This document shows, in pieces, positions 51,010 to 60,296 of a DNA stretch of 64,000 bases (position 1 is its first letter; every line of letters begins with the position of its first letter). Made by a program: the position numbers and the translations under genes. Below the pieces are notes generated by a model, which had not been told where the DNA came from, made no database searches, and saw only the letters and a program-made list of their open reading frames with translations. Source of the stretch: Psychrobacter sp. Pi2-52 (lineage in GTDB: Bacteria > Pseudomonadota > Gammaproteobacteria > Pseudomonadales > Moraxellaceae); assembly GCF_904846705.1 (NCBI RefSeq), contig NZ_CAJHBS010000008.1:1-64000 (forward strand), given 5' to 3'.

Positions 51010-52272
51010 ATGGAAAGTCAAATCTTTGAGCTCCAATATGCGCTCGATACGTTTTACTTTTTGATATGTGGTGCGTTGGTCATGTGGATGGCAGCAGGCT
51101 TCACTATGTTAGAGGCCGGACTCGTCCGATCAAAAAATACAGTCGAAATCTTAACCAAAAACGTCGCACTATTTGCAACGGCTAGTATCATGTATATGGT
51201 ATGCGGCTATGCGATTATGTATGGTGGCGATCTATTCTTAAGCGGAATTGCAGGCGGTGATACATTAGTAGAAGACGCCCTAGCAGCCTCTGCTGAAAAT
51301 GGCTTCGGTGGCGACTCTGTCTACTCTGCCGCATCAGACTTTTTCTTCCAAGTGGTCTTTGTAGCGACCTGTATGTCAATCGTATCAGGTGCTGTTGCTG
51401 AGCGTATGAAACTGTGGTCATTCTTGTTGTTTGCTGTGGTCATGACTGGTGTTATCTACCCACTAGAAGGTAGCTGGACATGGGGCGGCAACGATGTCTT
51501 TGGCCTATTCAACCTAGGCGACATGGGCTTCTCTGACTTTGCAGGCTCTGGTATCGTACATATGGCAGGTGCAGCAGCAGCTCTAGCAGGTGTACTACTA
51601 TTAGGCTCACGTAAAGGTAAATATGGCCCTAATGGCGAGATACGCGCTATTCCTGGTGCCAACCTACCATTGGCGGCACTCGGTACACTAATCTTATGGA
51701 TGGGTTGGTTCGGTTTCAACGGTGGTTCAGTGCTCAAATTAGGCGACATCGCTAGTGCAAATGCTGTTGCAATGGTATTCTTGAACACTAATGCTGCTGC
51801 TGCTGGCGGTGCTGTCGGTGCCTTAATCTTAGCCCGCATCATCTTTGGTAAAGCGGATCTAACCATGCTTCTAAACGGTGTACTAGCAGGTCTAGTTGCC
51901 ATTACTGCTGAGCCTTCAACCCCTTCTGCACTACAAGCCACTATCTTTGGTGTTATCGCCGGTATCATTGTAGTGTTATCAATCTTAGCCTTAGACAAAA
52001 TCAAGATTGATGATCCAGTTGGTGCAATCTCAGTTCACGGTGTGGTCGGTCTATTCGGTTTACTAATTGTACCTATCACTAACCCAGCATCTACCTTTAT
52101 CGGTCAGATTGTGGGTGCTGCAACCATCTTTGCTTGGGTATTCATTGCCAGCCTAGTGGTTTGGTCTATCATCAAGCTAGTTATCGGTCTACGTATCTCT
52201 GAAGAAGACGAATACGAAGGTGCTGATATTGCAGAATGTGGTATGGAAGCTTACCCAGAATTTATAAGATAA
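51010..52272 (+). CDS. amtB: Ammonium transporter AmtB
   Basis: A 420-residue membrane channel with about 11 membrane segments. The start MESQIFELQYALDTFYFLICGALVMWM matches Amt proteins without a cleaved signal peptide. Pore residues are in FQVVF and SVHGVVG (the conserved His). A strong ribosome binding site (GGGGGAA) precedes it. Co-transcribed with glnK, with a terminator after it. Confidence 0.95.
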   Translation: MESQIFELQYALDTFYFLICGALVMWMAAGFTMLEAGLVRSKNTVEILTKNVALFATASIMYMVCGYAIMYGGDLFLSGIAGGDTLVEDALAASAENGFGGDSVYSAASDFFFQVVFVATCMSIVSGAVAERMKLWSFLLFAVVMTGVIYPLEGSWTWGGNDVFGLFNLGDMGFSDFAGSGIVHMAGAAAALAGVLLLGSRKGKYGPNGEIRAIPGANLPLAALGTLILWMGWFGFNGGSVLKLGDIASANAVAMVFLNTNAAAAGGAVGALILARIIFGKADLTMLLNGVLAGLVAITAEPSTPSALQATIFGVIAGIIVVLSILALDKIKIDDPVGAISVHGVVGLFGLLIVPITNPASTFIGQIVGAATIFAWVFIASLVVWSIIKLVIGLRISEEDEYEGADIAECGMEAYPEFIR

Positions 52273-52400
52273 GCTCCTTTCAAGTAAGCTAAAGATTGAT
52301 GTTAAATGCGCTGATACTACCCACTGTAGTATCGGCGTTTATAATTTTAGTGTTTAAAGTTCTCCCCTGTTGAAGCCATAAGCTTAAATCTAAAACGTAA

Positions 52401-52437
52401 AAAATCCCGCGAGACCTTTCGGTAACGCGGGATTTTT
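52401..52437. terminator. Two-way terminator after amtB
   Basis: AAAATCCCGCG pairs with CGCGGGATTTTT around a 14-base loop. It lies between convergent genes and can serve both. Confidence 0.9.
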
Positions 52438-52466
52438 ATGTATTAAGCTGAAACTAATTTTTTAGT

Positions 52467-52850
52467 TTATTTCTTTTTCCACTCTTGGCTACGAGAGAAT
52501 GGTCCGATATAGCCTTTTAGCTTCAATGTGTTGCCGCTTAAGCTTGCAGTCATACGATAGTCTTTGCCTTTTTCAGGGTCAGTAATCGTACCACCACTAT
52601 ATTTACCACCACCGTCAGCTTTTAGACCTTTAATAATGGTCGTACCAACGTGCTTTTTGCCTTTAGCTGAGTTAGTAGCAATAAGAGTACCGGTCAACAC
52701 ACCATTTGACTCAGTGATCTTTACCGTACCTTTTGGCTTGCCTTCATCATATGTCTGCCAAGTAGTGTTGGCTAATGGGTCAGCGGCGAATGCCATGCTA
52801 GCAATACCAATACCAGCAACTGCTAAAGTGGTCTTTGTAAATAATTTCAT
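52467..52850 (-). CDS. DUF2147 exported protein
   Basis: A roughly 127-residue protein with a signal peptide (ending in AFAAD, about 22). The mature part starts DPLANTTWQTYDEGKPKGTVKI and ends WKKK, as in DUF2147 proteins, small beta-rich envelope proteins of unknown function. GGGAG lies before the ATG at 52850. Single gene. Confidence 0.8.
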   Translation of the reverse strand: MKLFTKTTLAVAGIGIASMAFAADPLANTTWQTYDEGKPKGTVKITESNGVLTGTLIATNSAKGKKHVGTTIIKGLKADGGGKYSGGTITDPEKGKDYRMTASLSGNTLKLKGYIGPFSRSQEWKKK

Positions 52851-53111
52851 AGATTGACTCCCTTCATACAATGATTACTCGAAACGTTATGTTTCTGTTG
52901 TCCTATGCTTATCCTTTGCTAGAATCTTTCATTACGAGCTTTATGATTTCGACCTTTTTAAATGATAGTTACCATTACAACTTATAAGCTTTTGGTTAAA
53001 GATTCAAGCGACACAAGCGATGTCTTAACTCATTATAAGCAATTTTTAGGTTTTGCCTAGTAATTTTTTTACAGTTTCTTATTTCTATAAAAATAAAACC
53101 ATATCAAAGAC

Positions 53112-53375
53112 TTATAGGAAAGGATTGTCGATATCTTTATCTAATTGGTCATCATTTTCCTTTGACTTAGCATCATTCTTGCTATATAGATTTTTGTCTG
53201 CAAATGCTTGTACAATTTTCCCCGACAGCTCATGTAGCTGTTGGGCTTGGTCGTATCCTAATTCGTCAAAAGTGAGATCAATATCACCATATATAATAAT
53301 CTTGTCTTTTTGATTTTCAATGACAAGATCACCAATCTGCATGCTTTGATGGTCGTTGGCGAATGGCTCAATCAT
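53112..53375 (-). CDS. Hypothetical small acidic protein
   Basis: An 87-residue, Asp/Glu/Lys/Gln-rich soluble protein with no family that I recognise. AAGGAT lies seven bases before the ATG. The first 50 residues (IGDLVIENQKDKIIIYGDIDLTFDELG) look like a beta-rich domain, followed by a charged helix. It lies between the DUF2147 gene and the secreted nuclease gene, all on the same strand but well spaced. Confidence 0.65.
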   Translation of the reverse strand: MIEPFANDHQSMQIGDLVIENQKDKIIIYGDIDLTFDELGYDQAQQLHELSGKIVQAFADKNLYSKNDAKSKENDDQLDKDIDNPFL

Positions 53376-53446
53376 TTGATTATCCTTATTATTAGTAACA
53401 TTTTATATTTTTCGAAATGTGGATATTTTAGGGGCTTACTTTCAGC

Positions 53447-54340
53447 TTAAGCCTGCAATTGTGCAATTAACCACTCTAAAATAGCCCAGACAAACAGCAT
53501 CCACTCAGGCTCCTCCACAGGCGCCTCAGGGGTATCTGAGCTCTCACCCGCCTTCAATGGTAAATCAAACGCTTGAGATTTGGACTGACTATCTAGCATA
53601 GGTAATACATCGATGCCAATCTCAGTAGTCAGCTCGTCGATACTAATTACGTCGATGCGTTCTGACTCATCATTTGGGGCGTAATACACGCCTGCTTGAT
53701 TGGTTGCTGGGATATATACCGCTTTAAAGAAGTGACTGGGCACAAGGACACGGTTAGCGAGCTGCTTGGTTTTTTTATTAGTAAATGCCACACCTGTGAT
53801 GGTATACACCTCACCGTATTGCTGCGTTAAATACCGAGTGGCAGATTCAATATTACGCCAAATGTAGCGATTGTTACGTGGTGACTGCGGGGCAATATTG
53901 GCTAAACTAAAACTATCATACTGCTGGCTGCGATTGGCCATATTGGCATTGGGTGCCAAATGACCTCGATCATAGCCAGAACCTGAATAATCAGACAATG
54001 AGGCTCGTGCTGACTTTGGTAGTTTACTCTCTTCGTGGAAGCTATCTTCACGATCGATCTGCTTAGCTTGTTGCAGACGTGTGCGATCGAGATGCTCTGC
54101 TGACCAAAGCGGTGTACGCGATACTCCTGAATACATAACCGCAAAGCCATCCATGCATAGCGCTTGTGTGTCTTTTTTTAGCTTGGTATTGGTAAATTCA
54201 GGATAAACACCCCCATAAAAAGACTGGCTACACTGGGTTAGATCATCAGCGTGCGCTTGGGTAATACCCGTCGCGACAAGCAATACTGCCATCAGCGCAC
54301 TATTCTTACATCCGTACTTAAGCCTACTAAAACTTATCAT
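53447..54340 (-). CDS. Exported DNA/RNA non-specific endonuclease
   Basis: A 297-residue nuclease of the NUC/Serratia type (beta-beta-alpha-metal fold). A signal peptide (about 1 to 31, ending THAHA-like) is followed by the catalytic DRGHL (His about 123) and the conserved ANIAPQSPRNNRYIWRNIE segment with the metal-binding Asn. The C-terminal 60 residues are acidic and end in a hydrophobic stretch (WMLFVWAILEWLIAQL) that might anchor it. It should degrade external nucleic acids for nutrients or biofilm control. Confidence 0.9.
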   Translation of the reverse strand: MISFSRLKYGCKNSALMAVLLVATGITQAHADDLTQCSQSFYGGVYPEFTNTKLKKDTQALCMDGFAVMYSGVSRTPLWSAEHLDRTRLQQAKQIDREDSFHEESKLPKSARASLSDYSGSGYDRGHLAPNANMANRSQQYDSFSLANIAPQSPRNNRYIWRNIESATRYLTQQYGEVYTITGVAFTNKKTKQLANRVLVPSHFFKAVYIPATNQAGVYYAPNDESERIDVISIDELTTEIGIDVLPMLDSQSKSQAFDLPLKAGESSDTPEAPVEEPEWMLFVWAILEWLIAQLQA

Positions 54341-54469
54341 TCAACTTTCAACCATTTATACTTGCCGTTACATACTTGCTATCCTAGCAGGCGCTTGCCA
54401 ATAAAGAAAGATAGCGCGCAAGTCGTGACATTTTAAATGGTATCCGCTATACTTAGGCGTTCAAAAAAC

Positions 54470-54560
54470 GGTGAAGTGGGTGAGTGGCTGAAACCGCACG
54501 CCTGGAAAGTGTGTATACGTTCATAGCGTATCGAGGGTTCGAATCCCTCCTTCACCGCCA
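54470..54560 (+). tRNA. tRNA-Ser (anticodon GGA)
   Basis: A 91-base gene. The acceptor arms GGTGAAG and CTTCACC pair, followed by G and an encoded CCA. The anticodon loop CTGGAAA has GGA at 54504-54506. A long variable arm (TATACGTTCATAGCGTAT) is typical of serine tRNAs. The T-arm GGTTCGAATCC is standard. Confidence 0.97.
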
Positions 54561-55053
54561 ATCTTATTCTGCTTAAGCAAAACCTCAGTTTTCCTGTCTT
54601 GTTCTACCTTTCTCTAAATATTCTTTATACTTTTTAACAGTAAGACTTTCAGTCTATACTCATCCTCTACTGCTGTCTGAAATATTTCTGTTTAGCCTTA
54701 ATTTCATATGTCGTATAAGATTTAATAACTATATATCTAATTGAATAACACATTGATTGACCAAACTAAAAAATTCGTACCATGGGCTGAGAGTGACTCA
54801 TAAAATGAGTAGATACTCTATTACGATTCGTTTTATTAATAGCTTAATTTTATTCCTAGACCCTTATACGAAAAGGCTTTGAGTTTTTCTGTAGCGCTTA
54901 ATCTAGCTTTGTATCTATATTTACTATCATTGCTATTCCGTACAAAAATGTAATAACAGTAGAGTCACTGATACTTGGCAGATGCCATTGTCAAAAAATT
55001 GGATTATAGTAGATATTGGTAGTATTTATTTAAATAAACTAAAGGATACAATA
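54561..55053. other. Intergenic region after tRNA-Ser
   Basis: About 490 AT-rich bases with no credible gene. No repeat of the tRNA 3' end is visible, so there is no sign of an integrated element. It should hold the promoter of the following lipoprotein gene. Confidence 0.5.
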
Positions 55054-55770
55054 ATGAAAACACTAGGAATGTGTATCGTAGCAGGACTCGGATTGAGTGC
55101 TTGCGCTACTGGCATGGGCGGCATGGCAACAGGCACCAATCAAAATAACAACTCTGCTAACGTAGTCACTCAATACCCAGTTGAGACTGCCTTACTCAAT
55201 ATCTATACCAAACAACGTAGTGAAAAATTGGTCGCTACTGTCGGCGGACAAAGCGTAGCCGCAGATATTCAAATCACTCCTAAAGGCAGCATGCGTTTTA
55301 ATAATAAAATGGTACAAGGCGCAGAAGTCAGCACAATCAACACAGTGAATCAGCAGATCACGGATCAGTCAGTCGCTATCAATTATTTTACGCTAGACCC
55401 ATTGGTGTTCCATGGTTTTACGGATAGTACGGGTGAGTATTCAATCGCTAAACAAACGACAAGTATCCCTAAGATAGCTACGGTGGGCGACTCAAATCAG
55501 CTCATCACTGAAAACGTATATGCTGACAGCAGTATGCGTCAGAAAACCGCCACTTATAAGCAGGACTGGTCGCTCACACAAGATACAAATAACACGGCGT
55601 GGCTCTGTATAGAAACCTCAGGCAATCTACTTTTGACTTCTGATGCTGCAGGTACGTCGTCAGAATGCTATAAAATCAATGCCAAAGGCGATGTTTTGAG
55701 TAGTAAAGTAACACTCACTCAGCCTAATAAAAGCGGTACATCCACATCAATGACGTTTATCAGTCAGTAG
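55054..55770 (+). CDS. Hypothetical lipoprotein
   Basis: A roughly 238-residue protein with a signal peptide ending in the lipobox LSAC (Cys at about residue 17), so it is probably an outer-membrane lipoprotein. The mature part is Gly/Asn/Thr-rich at first, then beta-rich. I recognise no family. AAAGGA lies before the ATG at 55054. A two-way terminator follows. Confidence 0.7.
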   Translation: MKTLGMCIVAGLGLSACATGMGGMATGTNQNNNSANVVTQYPVETALLNIYTKQRSEKLVATVGGQSVAADIQITPKGSMRFNNKMVQGAEVSTINTVNQQITDQSVAINYFTLDPLVFHGFTDSTGEYSIAKQTTSIPKIATVGDSNQLITENVYADSSMRQKTATYKQDWSLTQDTNNTAWLCIETSGNLLLTSDAAGTSSECYKINAKGDVLSSKVTLTQPNKSGTSTSMTFISQ

Positions 55771-55815
55771 CACTTGCTCAACGAGTAACGATCAATAGTG
55801 TCATATAAGAACAAA

Positions 55816-55846
55816 AAAAATAGCGCCTAATTAAGGCGCTATTTTT
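55816..55846. terminator. Two-way terminator
   Basis: AAATAGCGCCT pairs with AGGCGCTATTT around a five-base loop, with A-run and T-run on its sides. It lies between the convergent lipoprotein gene and the His/Lys-rich gene. Confidence 0.9.
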
Positions 55847-55865
55847 GGATAGTAAAATTGTGTTT

Positions 55866-56177
55866 TTACGAGCGACGATCATGGTTATTTTTATCATGAC
55901 TGTTTTTGTCGTGGCTGTTTTTAGCATTGCTGTTTTTAGCATGGACATTTTTGGCTGTTGCTTTGTGTTTAGCAGCCACTACGTTCGCTTTGTGATGTGA
56001 CTTTGCTGCCTTAGCTTTGGCATGCTTATAGTTATTACTCTCTTTATTGCTGCTGTGTTTTTGATGCTGTACCTGAGCTGTATGATGCTTATCAAAATTA
56101 GGCGCGGCATTGGCCTGACCAACCATCGACAAACAAGCAGTAACGGCTAGAATCGAGCTAACTAGTATCTTTTTCAT
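55866..56177 (-). CDS. Exported His/Lys/Asn-rich protein, acid-shock-like
   Basis: A 103-residue protein with a signal peptide (about 1 to 24, ending in ANAAP). The mature part is almost only Lys, His, Asn, Ala and Ser, and ends in tandem KNSHDKNSHDKNNHD units. The composition resembles acid-shock protein Asr of enterobacteria or a metal-binding periplasmic protein. No clear family can be given. The many histidines could bind zinc, nickel or copper, but there is no metal-transport neighbour. Confidence 0.6.
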   Translation of the reverse strand: MKKILVSSILAVTACLSMVGQANAAPNFDKHHTAQVQHQKHSSNKESNNYKHAKAKAAKSHHKANVVAAKHKATAKNVHAKNSNAKNSHDKNSHDKNNHDRRS

Positions 56178-56517
56178 AATTTTATTCCTTTGAATTCATA
56201 TTTAGAGTAGTTATAGATAATTCACTTAGTGTTAAATGAACTATCGTGATAAAGCTTTACTCTATCGACAAAGAGAATGATAAATGATTCTAGTATTAAG
56301 TAGATTTATGAAACTTGAAGAAAGGTTGCGATTGTTACGAAGGCATGCGCGATTAAAGGCATGTTAGGTGTTGGCGTAATGTTTGGTTAAATGACAGTCT
56401 ATTTACGATTCATCGGTAAGCATCGTAAACAGAATATTTATAAAAACGCGAATGACTAGCTGATTGTTGAAGAATGCAAATACGGAAACGGTGAAGTTGC
56501 TGGCTAATGTCTAAAAC
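56178..56517. other. Intergenic region
   Basis: About 340 bases between the His/Lys-rich gene and the rlmA terminator. No gene or clear repeat is seen. Confidence 0.4.
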
Positions 56518-56548
56518 GAGCATAGCAATACCCCATCCTGCTATGCTC
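56518..56548 (-). terminator. Terminator of rlmA
   Basis: GAGCATAGCA pairs with TGCTATGCTC around an 11-base loop. On the minus strand the stem is followed by GTTTTAG. Confidence 0.7.
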
Positions 56549-56556
56549 TAAATGTG

Positions 56557-57504
56557 CTAAACAGACGTTTTCTGCAAAATATAAACCACAAACTTCGCCT
56601 CTGTGCTAAATGCTACTGTTTCTACGGCAGCCAATAGTGCTTGCCTTTTTTCGCTGCGGGCACGGTACGCATAAGGTGTCATCGTCATCAAATCAGCCAA
56701 ATCCTCTGCGGATAACGTCAGCTCTGTACTGACACGGCAGGTCTCAACCAACGTAAAATATGGTGCCAATTCTTGCAAAAATTTATCAGAATCATGCTCA
56801 CGTACATCATCAAATAGCGCATCACGCATCGTTGCCAAATGCCCGATATCAGGTTTGGCAATAATTAAATAGCCACCATCCATCAATACATTATCAAAAG
56901 CTTCGGACAAGATAGGGCTAAAAATACTACTAATACCCGTCATACTGTGCGGGCGTAATGGTAGATGTGCAGCACTGGTCACTAATGGATAGACTGCTGT
57001 CGTCTTGGAAGTATCTTCTTTGCGCGGCTGATACCATAGACGACCTGCTATTTTACTGACTTTGGCCAGCTCAACCACTGCAGGCTTACTGATGTCAGCG
57101 GCTATCAGTGTGTCTATGACATCCGATCCCATTTGCGCCATTGCTTGCGTGTAGTAACCTTCACCGCAGCCAATATCAAGCCAATTGACCGTCTTGCTAT
57201 CTTGCTTATCTATTAACTCATCGTTAGACAGCAATTCTATCATTTTTTGGCTAATTAACTCTTGGAGCGGTGCATAGTGTCCATGATTCAAAAACCGCTT
57301 ACGCGCATCGATAGATTCTTGGCTATCCCCAGGTGCTTTGGACTTTTTTTGTTGTACTGGTAGTAAGTTGACATAGCCTTGACGCGCCACATCAAAGGGA
57401 TGTGAAGTTTGCTTAGGGTGCAAACTACCATCACAGCGCCAAGTATCTACGGCAGGCTGTAGTGGTGACTGACAAAGTGGACAAATAAATAACGACACGG
57501 GCAT
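56557..57504 (-). CDS. rlmA: 23S rRNA (guanine-N1)-methyltransferase RlmA
   Basis: A roughly 315-residue RNA methyltransferase. The N-terminal zinc finger CPLC ... C..H (about 8 to 30) is followed by a SAM-binding Rossmann domain with LDIGCGEGYYT (about 110 to 120). This is the RlmA (YebH) layout; it makes m1G745 in E. coli. The ATG at 57504 starts directly at the zinc finger and is preferred over a TTG at 57540. Confidence 0.88.
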   Translation of the reverse strand: MPVSLFICPLCQSPLQPAVDTWRCDGSLHPKQTSHPFDVARQGYVNLLPVQQKKSKAPGDSQESIDARKRFLNHGHYAPLQELISQKMIELLSNDELIDKQDSKTVNWLDIGCGEGYYTQAMAQMGSDVIDTLIAADISKPAVVELAKVSKIAGRLWYQPRKEDTSKTTAVYPLVTSAAHLPLRPHSMTGISSIFSPILSEAFDNVLMDGGYLIIAKPDIGHLATMRDALFDDVREHDSDKFLQELAPYFTLVETCRVSTELTLSAEDLADLMTMTPYAYRARSEKRQALLAAVETVAFSTEAKFVVYILQKTSV

Positions 57505-57561
57505 CTCAAAGTGATAGCAATATGTTTCGCATTTTAACAAAATTCATCTGCCTTGAGCGAT

Positions 57562-57597
57562 AAAAAGCCGCCTCAATCATGATTGAAACGGCTTTTT
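57562..57597. terminator. Terminator between mraY and rlmA
   Basis: AAAAAGCCG pairs with CGGCTTTTT, with an inner TCAAT/ATTGA stem. It lies just after mraY and ends the ftsI-murE-murF-mraY transcript. Confidence 0.85.
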
Positions 57598-57643
57598 GGA
57601 GTTTTGCAAATTGATATCCATATAGATATTTGGTGGTTATAGC

Positions 57644-58762
57644 TTAACGCAGTTTTAGCGTCATTAGCCCAAGGATGACAAGGATAATGGCAATAATCCA
57701 AAATCTTGCCACCACTTGCGTTTCTTTCCAGCCAATCTCCTCAAAATGATGATGCAGCGGTGCCATACGGAAGACGCGTTTTTTGCGTAGTTTGTACGAG
57801 CCAACTTGCAACATCACTGATAGCGCTTCTGCGACAAACAAACCACCCATAATCGCAAAGGCAATCTCTTGACGGGTCATCACGGCGATAGTACCTAGCA
57901 TTGCACCCAATGCTAGCGCGCCAACATCACCCATAAATACTTGTGCTGGATGCGCGTTGAACCATAAGAAACCAAGACCTGCTCCGACCATTGAGCCACA
58001 GACGATGATGACTTCGGAGTTATAAGGAATATAAGGTACATGCAAGTAATCAGCAAAGCGTACATCGCCTGATACATAGGCCATCGCGCCCAAACCTGCA
58101 GCGACGAGAACGACTGGCAAAATCGCCAAACCATCCAAACCGTCGGTTAGATTGACTGCGTTAGAAGCTCCATTAATCACAAAGTAGGTAAAGATAATAA
58201 AGCCAATACCAAATGGCACTGCTGAAAATGGAATCATCCAGTCTTTGAATACTGGCAATAGCAGATCCTGCATCTCACGCGTGGTGTTGATATCGGGTTG
58301 TAGCGTGGCGATATAGTACAAAGACACACCGACAAACAGTGCGCCCATAGATAGCCAAAAATACTTTTTGCGAGCGATTAAGCCTTTTGGATCTTTATAC
58401 TTAATTTTTAGCCAATCATCAGCCCAACCTACGGCACCAAAGATAACCATAACCACGAGCAAAATCCAGACATAAGGATTGTTTAGACGTGCCCACAGCA
58501 GCGTCGATATACCAATCGCACTTAGGATCAATACCCCACCCATGGTTGGCGTACCCGTCTTGGCCAAATGCGACTGAGGCCCATCGTTACGAATGGCCTG
58601 ACCATATTTGAGCGATCGCAAGTGCCGAATGACACGACCACCAAATATCATGCTAAACATAAGGGCGGTAACAACTGCAAGCAAGGCTCGCAGCGTCAAC
58701 GAAGAAACCGCAGAAAACGGCGTATAATACTGGCCAAGCCAGCCGAACAACCAAACTAACAC
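57644..58762 (-). CDS. mraY: Phospho-N-acetylmuramoyl-pentapeptide transferase MraY
   Basis: A 372-residue membrane enzyme with about ten membrane segments that makes lipid I. Conserved motifs are [26 protein letters not shown] and [15 protein letters not shown] start with AGGAG six bases upstream, inside the end of murF. Standard length. Confidence 0.97.
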   Translation of the reverse strand: MLVWLFGWLGQYYTPFSAVSSLTLRALLAVVTALMFSMIFGGRVIRHLRSLKYGQAIRNDGPQSHLAKTGTPTMGGVLILSAIGISTLLWARLNNPYVWILLVVMVIFGAVGWADDWLKIKYKDPKGLIARKKYFWLSMGALFVGVSLYYIATLQPDINTTREMQDLLLPVFKDWMIPFSAVPFGIGFIIFTYFVINGASNAVNLTDGLDGLAILPVVLVAAGLGAMAYVSGDVRFADYLHVPYIPYNSEVIIVCGSMVGAGLGFLWFNAHPAQVFMGDVGALALGAMLGTIAVMTRQEIAFAIMGGLFVAEALSVMLQVGSYKLRKKRVFRMAPLHHHFEEIGWKETQVVARFWIIAIILVILGLMTLKLR

Positions 58763-58765
58763 CGC

Positions 58766-60214
58766 CTACTCCTCTACTAGCGCATGAATAAGTGTTTCCA
58801 TTCCCATGGAACGAGAGCCTTTGAACAACACAGTACAAGGCTTAGCTTGTTGCGCTTGCAAATACGGCTGTAAATACTCTAATAAACTGTCTTTGTCGGC
58901 GAAAGCATGAGCACTGATATCAGACACTTCTTGCGCACCCGCAACGGTATAAGGGGCATATTCGCCAACACAAAGCAGCACGTTGATACCTGTGGTCGCA
59001 ATAGTACGGCCCAAGCTTTGATGCTCACTAATAGCTGCTTCACCGAGCTCACCGATATCGCCCAGTACCATGACTTGCGTGCCCGTTTGCGCAGCCAATA
59101 CTTTGGCGGCGGCACGTACCGAATGAGGGTTGGCATTATAAGTATCATCAATAAGACGATGCATACCAAGTATCTGGCTATTTAGACGACCTTTAGCAGG
59201 ACGCGCATTTTCTAGCCCAATCACAATGTCACTTACCTCAATATTTAGCGCATGCGCACAGGCAGCAGCAGCCAAGGCATTATTGACATTATGCTCACCT
59301 GCCAATGGCAAGTTGATATCATGGACTTGGTTACCGATATGTAGCTTAAATTCGCTACGTTCAGGCTCTACGTCTAGATGGCTTGCGCTTACATCCGTAT
59401 TACCAAAGCCAATCACATGTGAGGTATGCTTTTCAGCGATACGGCGTAGCTGATTGGTAAAGTCATCCTTATCAGGAACAATCGCAAACTGCACGTCCGT
59501 CAAAGTATGGTAAATCTCTGCTTTGGTCTGGCAGATGCCTTCACGGCTACCAAACTCACCCAAATGCGCTGTACCGATGTTTAAGATACAGGCTACGTCA
59601 GGCTGAACGATTTCAGTCGTATAAGCAATCTCGCCAATATGGTTTGCGCCCAACTCCAAAATAGCGTAACGATGATGATCTGATAGTTCAAGCAACATCA
59701 TTGGCACACCCAAATCGTTATTGAGGTTACCACGAGTGATCAAGGTCGGTGCCAATCTACCAAAGATACTGCCTAGCATTTCTTTACAAGTAGTCTTGCC
59801 GCTAGAGCCCGTAATAGCAATCACGGTTAAATCTGGATGCTGTTGACGACGATATGCTGCTAATTGACCTAGCGCCAAACGGGTATCGCTGACCACCAAT
59901 TGCGGAATAGCATTTGGGCCGGACAACGAGATAGGACGAGAGACAACAGCGGCAACAGCGCCTTTTGATATTGCTGTGTCGATATAATCATGTCCATCGA
60001 AATTATCGCCACTGAGCGCCAAAAATATATCGCCTGGCTTTATCGTACGAGTATCAGTGGCTATACGTTTACTGGACAAGGCCGTCTGCTCTGCTGCATG
60101 GCCTTGTGGTAGTTGCCACTGCCCATCGAGCGACGTGGTCGCTGCGAGCAGATTGTCCATTTGCCAGACATAGAGCCCTTGCGACTGGGCAGTATTATCG
60201 GTGTCGGCTGTCAT
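58766..60214 (-). CDS. murF: UDP-MurNAc-tripeptide--D-Ala-D-Ala ligase MurF
   Basis: A 482-residue ligase that adds D-Ala-D-Ala. P-loop ITGSSGKTTCKEM (about 132 to 144), and the family's central AHLGEFGS and DTYNANPHSVRAA are present. Standard length. It lies between murE and mraY, with mraY starting three bases after its stop. Confidence 0.97.
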   Translation of the reverse strand: MTADTDNTAQSQGLYVWQMDNLLAATTSLDGQWQLPQGHAAEQTALSSKRIATDTRTIKPGDIFLALSGDNFDGHDYIDTAISKGAVAAVVSRPISLSGPNAIPQLVVSDTRLALGQLAAYRRQQHPDLTVIAITGSSGKTTCKEMLGSIFGRLAPTLITRGNLNNDLGVPMMLLELSDHHRYAILELGANHIGEIAYTTEIVQPDVACILNIGTAHLGEFGSREGICQTKAEIYHTLTDVQFAIVPDKDDFTNQLRRIAEKHTSHVIGFGNTDVSASHLDVEPERSEFKLHIGNQVHDINLPLAGEHNVNNALAAAACAHALNIEVSDIVIGLENARPAKGRLNSQILGMHRLIDDTYNANPHSVRAAAKVLAAQTGTQVMVLGDIGELGEAAISEHQSLGRTIATTGINVLLCVGEYAPYTVAGAQEVSDISAHAFADKDSLLEYLQPYLQAQQAKPCTVLFKGSRSMGMETLIHALVEE

Positions 60215-60296
60215 AATGTTTACCTTATATGATGACTACTTAATTTTTATATTTAATGATCAATTTTTACTAATACATATATCGAAAGCCAATTAA

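Noticed and set aside
51456-52004. A 182-codon open frame antisense to amtB
   Set aside because: It lies wholly inside amtB, is rich in Ala/Pro/Ser/Thr as expected for the complement of a membrane-protein gene, and has no ribosome binding site.
54470-54600. tRNA-Ser as an integration site
   Set aside because: No integrase gene and no repeat of the tRNA 3' end are seen in the window.
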